Source: Haloactinopolyspora alba
Lineage (GTDB): Bacteria; Actinomycetota; Actinomycetes; Jiangellales; Jiangellaceae
Direction: 5' to 3'
Length of the DNA: 64,000 nucleotides
NCBI RefSeq assembly: GCF_003014555.1
Contig: NZ_PYGE01000002.1
Location: 62,001-126,000 of the forward strand
Position 1 is the stretch's first letter, and each line of letters starts with the position of its first letter. Shown piece after piece: positions 9,219 to 16,159 of this stretch. The notes beneath the pieces are model-generated. The model was given only the letters and a program-made list of their open reading frames with translations, ran no database searches and had not been told where the DNA came from. Position numbers and translations under genes: made by a program.

Positions 9219-9304
9219 TGGCCGGCCGCCGTGAACGCAGCGCCGGTGGAGTACGCCGACGGGGTGGTGGTGATCGTGCCGGGACGCGGTCGGGTGAGCC
9301 TCAT
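9215..9304 (-). CDS. 29-residue peptide translationally coupled to the sulfatase
   Basis: A short ORF beginning MRLTRPRPG and ending …FTAAGQ, with a central TTTPSAYSTGAAF stretch. It has a strong GGAGG Shine-Dalgarno 8 nt upstream of its ATG, and its stop overlaps the sulfatase start as ATGA. It sits 29 bp downstream of the ROK regulator on the same strand. The good ribosome site here and its absence at the sulfatase suggest the ribosome loads at the peptide and reinitiates. It contains no Cys or Met beyond the start, so it does not resemble a cysteine-attenuation leader. It could be a regulatory leader, a coupling ORF or a small peptide product. I do not recognise a family. Confidence 0.55.
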   Translation of the reverse strand: MRLTRPRPGTITTTPSAYSTGAAFTAAGQ

Positions 9305-9333
9305 CTGGGTGTCCTCCGTCTTCGGCGCGGCCG

Positions 9334-10557
9334 TCACCGGGGCGGCTGCACGGCGTGGGTGGGTGCGACGTCGGGTTCGGGATAACCGGCGAGCAGCGGC
9401 GAGCTGTGGAAGAGCGCGGCGAGCGCACCGAGAGCGCCGTCGTCGTCGGACAGCCGCGCGGCCCGGACGGCCGGCGCGTCGGCGCCCGGGAACATGTCGG
9501 CGGCGACGACGGCGCGGACCCGCTCGACGAGGACCGGTGCGAGCGCGGTGATCCGGCCGCCGACGACGACGCCGGCGGGGTTCAGGGCCATCGCGGCCGC
9601 GGCGATCACCCGCCCGAGCGCGTCGGTGGCCTCGGTCAGCACGCTGTCGACGGTCGTGTCGCCGTTCGCCACGGCCGCGGCGAGTTGCTCCAGCGTGTGC
9701 ACGGCGGCGCCGCGTGCACGGCACTCGGCCAGGATCGCGGGGACGGATGCGACCGTCTCGAGGCACCCCCGCTTGCCGCACCGGCAGCCCCGCCCGCCGG
9801 GCAGCGCGGTGACGTGACCGAGCTCGCCGGCCAGCCCGGTCGCGCCGGTCACCAGGCGGCCGCCGACGACGAGGCCGCCGCCGACGCCGTCGGACAGCCG
9901 GACGTAGACGAGGTCGTCCGGGCTGTCGCCGTGGGCGGCGATGGCTTCGGCGAGTGCGGCGAAGCGGGTGTTGTTGTCGACGACGACCGCGGCCCCGAAC
10001 CTGTCGGCGAAGACCGTCTCGGCAGCACCCGCGGAATCGGCATCTTCCGCGGAGCCCGGCCCGGCGTGGCCGTGTAGCACGGTGTTCGGGTACGGCCCCG
10101 GCAGGCCGATGCCGATGGCCTGCAGCGCGCCGAACCGGACGCCGGAGTCGTCACCGAGCCGGTCGATGAGATCCAGCGCCACGGTGAACCGGTGCTGCCA
10201 GGAGCTGTCGTCGGCATAGCGGTCCGAGCCGGACGCGATGACCTCGTGGGACGCGTCGGCGACGGCGACCTGGACGCGGCGGTGACCGAAGTCGACACCC
10301 ATGAACTGCCCGGACGCGGGATCGAGGGCGAGACGCTCGGCCGGCCGGCCGCTGCCGGTCCGCAGGTCACGGTCGGTGTCGACGACGGTGATCGCGCCGC
10401 GCTGGAGCAGACCGCTGATGATCTCGGACAGCGTCGTGCGGGACAGGCCCACCTGCTCGGCGATCACGCCCCGGCTCAGCGCGCCGCGCTCGCGCAGCGC
10501 TCGCAGGACCCGCTCCTCGTGGGCGCGCCTGACGAGCGCGTGCAGTCCGATGGGCAT
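9334..10557 (-). CDS. ROK-family transcriptional regulator
   Basis: A 407-residue repressor-type ROK protein. Residues about 10-70 form a winged helix-turn-helix (LVRRAHEERVLRALRERGALSR… VGLSRTTLSEII). The rest is the sugar-kinase-like fold, with a DFGHRRVQVAVAD phosphate motif and the zinc-binding cluster GCRCGKRGCLETV. Family members bind sugars or phosphosugars and control nearby catabolic genes. Here it lies upstream of the small peptide ORF and sulfatase on the same strand and is divergent from the GlcD-like gene, so it may control one or both. The start at 10557 follows domain alignment; no strong Shine-Dalgarno is visible, and an in-frame GTG lies two codons upstream. Confidence 0.85.
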   Translation of the reverse strand: MPIGLHALVRRAHEERVLRALRERGALSRGVIAEQVGLSRTTLSEIISGLLQRGAITVVDTDRDLRTGSGRPAERLALDPASGQFMGVDFGHRRVQVAVADASHEVIASGSDRYADDSSWQHRFTVALDLIDRLGDDSGVRFGALQAIGIGLPGPYPNTVLHGHAGPGSAEDADSAGAAETVFADRFGAAVVVDNNTRFAALAEAIAAHGDSPDDLVYVRLSDGVGGGLVVGGRLVTGATGLAGELGHVTALPGGRGCRCGKRGCLETVASVPAILAECRARGAAVHTLEQLAAAVANGDTTVDSVLTEATDALGRVIAAAAMALNPAGVVVGGRITALAPVLVERVRAVVAADMFPGADAPAVRAARLSDDDGALGALAALFHSSPLLAGYPEPDVAPTHAVQPPR

Positions 10558-10678
10558 CGACACCGCGTCAACGTAGGAAGGTGTGGCCCTTTCCGTCAAG
10601 GCCCCGACAGAATTGCGCCTGCCGGTGCCGGGCGACGGTCCGCGGGCCGCCGTCCGTGGTTCGGATAGCGTGCGGCGT

Positions 10679-12115
10679 ATGGACGCACCCGGTTGGGGCA
10701 TGGTCGACGACGGCGTGGTGGCGCGGTTGCGGGCGATCGTGGGCGCCGAGCACGTGAAGGTGGACGACGGTGCGGTGGCGGCGTTCGCGCGGGATGCGAC
10801 GCCGTTGTACGCGGCTCGTCCGGATGTGGTGGTGTTGCCGGGCTCGACCGAGGAGGTCGCGGCGGTGATGCGGCTGGCCACCTCCGAGCGTCTCCCGGTG
10901 GTGCCGCGTGGCGCGGGGTCGAATCTGTCTGCGGCGACGTTGGCGGATGCGGGTGGCATCGTTGTGGTGCTCACCCGGCTGGATCGGATCGTCGAGGTCG
11001 ACGGTGACGAGTTGCTGGCGGTCGTGCAGACCGGGGTGACGACGTCGGCGCTTGCGTCGGCCGCGGCGGCGCGGGGGTTGCTGTATGTGCCGGATCCGGG
11101 CAGCAAGACCGTCTCGACGGTCGGGGGAAACGTCGCCACGTGCGCGGGTGGGTTGCGGGGTCTGAAGTACGGGGTGACCCGCAACTACGTCCTCGGGCTC
11201 GAGGCGGTGTTGGCGACCGGTGAGGTCGTGCGGACGGGTGGCCGGTTGTGGAAAGACGTCGCCGGTTATGACCTGACCCGGTTGCTGACCGGGTCGGAGG
11301 GCACGTTGGCGGTGATCACCGAGGTCACGGTGGCGCTGGTGCCGATGCCGCCGGCCACGGGGACGGGGGTGGCGTATTTCGCGTCGCTGGCCGATGCCGG
11401 GCGGGCGGTGGCGCGGATCATCGCCGACGGGGTGGTTCCGGCCACGTTGGAGTTCCTGGACCGCAAGTGCATCAACGCGGTGGAGGATTTCGCCGGGCTG
11501 GGTCTGGACCGTGACGCGGGTGCGTTGTTGCTGTTCGGTGACGACGGCGCGTCGGATCTGGTCGAGCAGAACCTGTCCCGGATGGCGCGTTCGTGCGAGA
11601 AGGAGGGCGCGACCGGGGTGACGATGGCGCGCGAGGTGGCCGAGTCCGAGGCGCTGCTGGCGGCGCGGCGCTGCGCGCTGCCGGCGCTGGCGCGGCTGGC
11701 GCCGGTGACGGTGCTGGAGGACGTGGGGGTGCCGCGGCCGCGGATCGCCGAGATGGTCGACCGGATCGACGCGATCGCGGCCCGGCACGGTGTCACGGTG
11801 GCGACGTTCGGGCACGCCGGTGACGGCAACCTGCACCCGACAGCGGTGCTCGACCCGGCCGATGAGGACGCGGCCGCGCGCACGAAGGCGGTCATCGGTG
11901 ACATCTTCGACGCGGCGATCGAGCTGGGTGGGACGATCACCGGTGAGCACGGTGTCGGTGCGGCCAAGCTGCCGTGGCTGCCGGCGCGGCTGGGCGCGGA
12001 GCAGATGGCGTTGCTGTCGCGGATCAAGACGGCGTTCGACCCGGCGGGCGTGCTGAACCCGGGCAAGACCGGGTCGGTGTTCGAACCGGGCGACGACGGG
12101 GAGGTGGGTCGGTGA
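10679..12115 (+). CDS. FAD-linked oxidase, GlcD-like (glycolate/D-lactate dehydrogenase)
   Basis: A 478-residue FAD-binding PCMH protein. The FAD-binding core appears as VVPRGAGSNLSAAT, YVPDPGSKTVSTVGGNVATCAGG and RLLTGSEGTLAVITE, and the C-terminal FAD-linked oxidase domain ends ITGEHGVGAAKLPWL…DPAGVLNPGK. It oxidises 2-hydroxy acids such as glycolate or D-lactate. An Fe-S partner follows with a 4-bp overlap, as in the GlcD/GlcF pairs of glycolate oxidase. The start is ATG 10679; a GTG three codons upstream (10670) is an alternative. There is no signal peptide, so it acts at the cytoplasmic side of the membrane. Confidence 0.87.
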   Translation: MDAPGWGMVDDGVVARLRAIVGAEHVKVDDGAVAAFARDATPLYAARPDVVVLPGSTEEVAAVMRLATSERLPVVPRGAGSNLSAATLADAGGIVVVLTRLDRIVEVDGDELLAVVQTGVTTSALASAAAARGLLYVPDPGSKTVSTVGGNVATCAGGLRGLKYGVTRNYVLGLEAVLATGEVVRTGGRLWKDVAGYDLTRLLTGSEGTLAVITEVTVALVPMPPATGTGVAYFASLADAGRAVARIIADGVVPATLEFLDRKCINAVEDFAGLGLDRDAGALLLFGDDGASDLVEQNLSRMARSCEKEGATGVTMAREVAESEALLAARRCALPALARLAPVTVLEDVGVPRPRIAEMVDRIDAIAARHGVTVATFGHAGDGNLHPTAVLDPADEDAAARTKAVIGDIFDAAIELGGTITGEHGVGAAKLPWLPARLGAEQMALLSRIKTAFDPAGVLNPGKTGSVFEPGDDGEVGR

Positions 12116-13293
12116 CCGGCGACGATGAGGCTGCGGCGCCGGCGTCGGGCCCGCTGCTCGATCCGGCGGCGTTCGCGCGGGTGCCGGGGCAGGTCGACAC
12201 CGGGGATCACGGTGCGCACGCCCGCGGGATCTTCGACGTCGAGCTGCTGGACCGGTGCATCTCGTGCGGTTTCTGCCTGCCGGTGTGCCCGACGTACGCG
12301 CTGGACAAGGACGAGCAGTCGTCGCCGCGGGGTCGGATCACGCTGATGCGGGCGCTGGAGTCCGGGCGCCTCGAGCCCGACGATCCTGTGCTGCAGCACG
12401 AGGCGTCGTACTGCCTGGGGTGCCGTGCCTGCGAGACGGTGTGCCCGGCGGGGGTGGAGTACGGGCCGATGCTGGAGCAGTGGCGCGACCATCAGTGGCG
12501 CGCCGGGCACGGCCCGCGGTTGGCGCGCTGGCTGCGGTGGGCGGTCGAACGGCGCGCGATGCTGCGGCTGTCCGGGCTGGTGCGGCGCTTCGCCCGCACC
12601 CGCGGGCCGGTGTCGGACGCGTCGCCGCACGTCATGCTGGGCTGCGCCGAGCGGGCGCTGTTCCCGTCGGTGAGCCGCGCGGCCGTGTCGCTGGTGCCCG
12701 GCGCCGACGCCCCGGCCGAGCAGGGCTGCTGCGGCGCGTTGCACGCGCACAACGGCGACTCCGCCGGCGGGCGCGCGATGGCCGAGCGGCTCGGGCAGGA
12801 CCTGCCCGGCACCATCGTCACCACGTCCGGCGGCTGCGCCGCGCACGTGGCCGAGCACCTCGGCCGGGACCGGGTCGCCGAGATCAGCGACTACCTCACC
12901 CGGACCGGGTGGGCACCGGCAGGACGGCTCATGACCACCGGCGCCGACGGGAAGCCGCGGCCGGTGCGGGTGAGCCTGCAGGACTCCTGCCACCTGCGCA
13001 ACGGGCTCGGCGTGTCCGGCCAGCCGCGAGAGCTACTCGAACGGATCGCCGAGTACGTCGAAGCGCCGTCGGCGGCCTCGTGCTGCGGCGCCGCGGGCTC
13101 GTACTCGATGCTGCGCCCACGCGACAGCAAACGGGTCCTCGCACCGAAACTCGACGAGATCGAGCAGCTCGGCGTCGACTACGTCGTCGCGGTGAACCCC
13201 GGCTGCCTGTTGCAGCTCAAACAGGGCCTCCTGGCACGTCGCTCCCGCGTCAAAGCCGTCCACCTCGTCGAACTGCTGATCCGCGCCGCCTGA
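12112..13293 (+). CDS. (Fe-S)-binding oxidase subunit, GlcF-like
   Basis: A 393-residue protein starting at the GTG that overlaps the GlcD-like stop (GTGA). Two 4Fe-4S ferredoxin motifs lie in the N-terminal third (CISCGFCLPVCP and CLGCRACETVCP). Two cysteine-rich CCG-type motifs follow (GCCGALHAHNG and SCCGAAGSY), as in GlcF and heterodisulfide reductase-type subunits. It passes electrons from the flavin subunit to the respiratory chain. The pair forms a two-gene unit; no GlcE-like gene is present, so this is a two-subunit version. It is followed by a convergent-gene hairpin. Confidence 0.87.
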   Translation: MTGDDEAAAPASGPLLDPAAFARVPGQVDTGDHGAHARGIFDVELLDRCISCGFCLPVCPTYALDKDEQSSPRGRITLMRALESGRLEPDDPVLQHEASYCLGCRACETVCPAGVEYGPMLEQWRDHQWRAGHGPRLARWLRWAVERRAMLRLSGLVRRFARTRGPVSDASPHVMLGCAERALFPSVSRAAVSLVPGADAPAEQGCCGALHAHNGDSAGGRAMAERLGQDLPGTIVTTSGGCAAHVAEHLGRDRVAEISDYLTRTGWAPAGRLMTTGADGKPRPVRVSLQDSCHLRNGLGVSGQPRELLERIAEYVEAPSAASCCGAAGSYSMLRPRDSKRVLAPKLDEIEQLGVDYVVAVNPGCLLQLKQGLLARRSRVKAVHLVELLIRAA

Positions 13294-13297
13294 GCGT

Positions 13298-13349
13298 CGA
13301 TGGTGGTGCGTTTACCAGCGTCATAGTACTGGTAGACGCGCCACCATCG
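13298..13349. terminator. Hairpin between glcF-like gene and convergent protease gene
   Basis: Inverted repeat with 21-nt arms (13298-13318 and 13329-13349) and a 10-nt loop. The two imperfect positions are U·G pairs when read as plus-strand RNA but A·C mismatches on the other strand, so it fits best as terminator of the GlcF-like gene. Confidence 0.65.
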
Positions 13350-13431
13350 GTCGAGACAGACGTCGGCCCCGATCCCGCGCGATGCGGGGCCGGGGCCGAC
13401 GGCGTTGGCGCTAGGCCGTCACCTGATCAGA

Positions 13432-15753
13432 TCAGGCGGTGCTGCTGTTGCGACGGGCGCGGATGGCCACGGCGGCGCCACCGGCCACGAGCAGGCCGAT
13501 GCCGACGTAGATCATCCAGGTGTTGGACGAACCGGTGTCCGGCAGGTCCTCGTCGCCACCCTCGGCGCCGCCGGCGTCACCGGACTCGTCGCCCGACTCG
13601 TCGCCGTTGTCCGGGTTGGCCACGGTGAACGAGGCGCTGGCCTCGGACTCGGAGAGCTCCGGGTCGCCGCCGTCGAGGGACGCGGTGGCGGTGACGGTGT
13701 AGTCACCCGCCGCCACGGGCTCGTCCGGGTTGAAGGTCCAGTTGCCCTCGTCGTCGATGTTGAACTCGCCCGGCCACGGTGCGGCGTCCTCGTTGCCGTC
13801 GGCCTGCGTCGACAGCTGCTCGGAGCTGGCGGAGTTGGCGTCCGCCTCGTCCGTGGCGCCGGCCGGCTCGAGCATGAGGCCGACGGTGGCGCCCGGGAAC
13901 GCCGTGCCCTCGAAGGTCACGTCACCGTTGACGGTGGAACCGTCCTCGGGCACCGAGATGGTCACGTCGGCGGCCTCGATGCCGAGGTCGGCGACGGTCA
14001 CCTCCTGGGTGTCGTTCTCGAAGGTCTGCGTCAGCACCGCGTCGAAGCGGACCCCGATGGGCAGGTCGGCGTTCGGCGTGATGGTCCAGGAACCGTCCTC
14101 GGCCACCTCGGCCTCGCCGTAGGCGTTGCCGCCGACGGACAGGCTCACGGTGGCGCCGGGGTGACCGGTGCCGGTGAAGTCCGGACGCGGGTTACCCGTC
14201 GTCTGGCCCTCGCTCGGCTGGTCGACGGCCAGCTTCTCGACCTCGGGAGCCTCGGCGACCTGGAACGAGCCGCTGGTCGACTCGGAGGTCGTCGCCTGGT
14301 TCGCGCCGTTGGCGGTGTGCGAGGCGGTCGCGGTGTAGTTGTAGGTGCCCGGCTCGAGCGCCTCGGCGACGTCGGCGCTGAAGCTGCCGTTGGCGGCGAC
14401 CTTGCCCTCGACCGTCGGACCGTTCTCGATCTCGACGGTCACCGTGGCGCCCTTGGCGGCCTCGACGGTGCCCTCGACGGTCGGCGTCGGGCCGGTCGTG
14501 GCGCCGTCCTCGGGCGCGGTGACGCTCGGGGTGCCGACGTGGATCGACAGGTTGAAGCCGTCACCGAACAGGGTCTCGGCGTTGGCCGAGCCACTGGTGA
14601 CCGCGAAGCCACCGCCGATGTCGCCGTTGGCGAAGCCGCCCACCTCGTACTCGGTGGCCGGGTCCCAGCCATCACAGTTCATGGCCTGCTCGGTGGACCA
14701 CGAGTCCACGCCCAGGGCGTAGTTGCCGGAGACGATCGACCCGCCGCTGTCACCGCTGAGCATGCAGGCGGTGAAGACGAAGCTGGTGACGTCGGTGCCG
14801 GCGACGTCGACGGTGTCCTCGGCGTGCAGCACCTCGCCGCAGGTCCAGCCGGACGTGGCGCCGGACTTGCAGGCGGGCTGGCCGACGATCGGGTCGGTGG
14901 AGTCGTAGATGTCGACCGACTCGCCGTCGTCCGGCGCGCCGGTGCCGCCGCCCCAGTAGGCCACCTGCGGAGGCAGCGTCCAGTCGTCGGTCACGTTGAC
15001 CAGGCCGCCGTCGTTGCCACCGCCGAACTCCATCGGCCCGTTCTCACCCAGCTGGGGGTTGTTCGCCAGCTCCGGGCTGGCCCAGCTCTCGTCGCCGAAC
15101 AGCGGGCTGTCGACCGGGAGGTGGAACCAGGGGTGGCCCTGTTCGTAGTCGGCTCCGCAGTGCCCGGCCGTGTAGATGATCGGCGAACCGTCGGCGTTGG
15201 TGCCGTTGAAGCCCGCCGAGCAGCGGCCGGCGCCGCTCGGGTTCTCGATGTCGTCCAGCGTCGCGTACCCGTAGCCGCCCTTGAAGTCGTCCTGGGCGTA
15301 CAGCTCGGGCTTCTCGAGGTCGCCGGAGTCGCTCTCGGGCGGCTCGCCGACCTCGACGGTGGCGCCCACGGACTCGACCAGCGGGACGTCGGCCTCGGCC
15401 TCGACGTACACCGTGAGGTCCTGCCCGGAGATGACGGAACCGTTGATGGAGACGCCGGCGGCTTCGAGCTCCGCAACGACGTCGGCGGCCGACTTGGCGG
15501 CCGCGGCGTTCGCGAGGTACTCGGCGGGCGAAAGGCCGAGGTCGCGCTCGATGGCTTGGGTCAGGCCGGACGGGAGGTCCGCGGCCTGTTCGGTGAACGC
15601 GTCGGCGGCGAAGGTCTGCAGGGTCTCGGAGAGCGACTCCTCCGCGCTGGCCGTGGTCGTCGTCGCGACGACGCCCACACATGCCAGGGCAGAAGCAGTC
15701 AGTACTCCCGTGACCCGTGCAACGCCACGACGGCGCAGCAGGGCTGTGCTCAC
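13432..15753 (-). CDS. Secreted S1 (alpha-lytic/streptogrisin-like) protease with Ig-like repeats and LPDTG anchor
   Basis: A 773-residue protein with a GTG start preceded by TTGGAGAAACT. A signal peptide ends near residue 37 (TASA-EES). A propeptide-like segment has the family signature RDLGLSPAEYL. The protease domain has His198 (IIYTAGHC), Asp248 (GGNDGGLVNV) and Ser336 (LSGDSGGS). Residues about 395-700 are Ig-like repeat domains with GxPGATV strands. The end is a sortase signal, LPDTG (737-741), then a hydrophobic helix and a basic tail. It is therefore probably a cell-wall-linked serine protease. A paralogue of similar layout lies just upstream on the same strand. Confidence 0.85.
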   Translation of the reverse strand: MSTALLRRRGVARVTGVLTASALACVGVVATTTTASAEESLSETLQTFAADAFTEQAADLPSGLTQAIERDLGLSPAEYLANAAAAKSAADVVAELEAAGVSINGSVISGQDLTVYVEAEADVPLVESVGATVEVGEPPESDSGDLEKPELYAQDDFKGGYGYATLDDIENPSGAGRCSAGFNGTNADGSPIIYTAGHCGADYEQGHPWFHLPVDSPLFGDESWASPELANNPQLGENGPMEFGGGNDGGLVNVTDDWTLPPQVAYWGGGTGAPDDGESVDIYDSTDPIVGQPACKSGATSGWTCGEVLHAEDTVDVAGTDVTSFVFTACMLSGDSGGSIVSGNYALGVDSWSTEQAMNCDGWDPATEYEVGGFANGDIGGGFAVTSGSANAETLFGDGFNLSIHVGTPSVTAPEDGATTGPTPTVEGTVEAAKGATVTVEIENGPTVEGKVAANGSFSADVAEALEPGTYNYTATASHTANGANQATTSESTSGSFQVAEAPEVEKLAVDQPSEGQTTGNPRPDFTGTGHPGATVSLSVGGNAYGEAEVAEDGSWTITPNADLPIGVRFDAVLTQTFENDTQEVTVADLGIEAADVTISVPEDGSTVNGDVTFEGTAFPGATVGLMLEPAGATDEADANSASSEQLSTQADGNEDAAPWPGEFNIDDEGNWTFNPDEPVAAGDYTVTATASLDGGDPELSESEASASFTVANPDNGDESGDESGDAGGAEGGDEDLPDTGSSNTWMIYVGIGLLVAGGAAVAIRARRNSSTA

Positions 15754-16159
15754 AGTTTCTCCAAGAAATATGTCATCGACATGGATGGCCCTGGTGACCC
15801 AGCCGCCAGCCGAAACCGATGGACGAGACCCCAGAACCGGGAGTTACCTTACAGCACGCTTCCAGCCGTTATTCAAGACATCGCCGCTGTTGAAGTTGAA
15901 TGTCTGATGCGCTCTGTGGTGTCGGGAATTTCCGTGTGAGGTGTGTCACGTCACGCGGAGTGACGCCGCGACAATTCATTGACGTGGCAATAATCAGAGC
16001 AGGAAAGGGGATTGTCGGCAAAGCGAGTTGAAATCCCTGGTCGAGAAGTCGAATAGCGGATTTCGGTCGCGTTCTGCGGAGTGACGCGGCGACGGCACGT
16101 CCCCCGGTGAATTCGCGTCACGGCCGGTGTGCTCGTCGGGCTCGGTCTGACGTCCCGAG
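15754..16159. other. 406-bp intergenic stretch between the two protease genes
   Basis: No convincing gene is seen. It is less GC-rich than its surroundings in 15760-16020 and holds the ribosome-binding site and a candidate promoter for the downstream protease on the minus strand. The part nearest the upstream gene shows no clear terminator hairpin. Confidence 0.5.
15846..15876 (-). promoter_or_regulatory. Possible promoter for the LPDTG protease
   Basis: Read on the minus strand, TTGAAT (15876-15871) and TGTAAG (15853-15848) are 17 bp apart in an A/T-enriched patch about 95 bp upstream of the GTG start. TAAGGT two bases further on is an alternative -10 with a 19-bp spacer. Sequence resemblance only. 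Confidence 0.35.
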
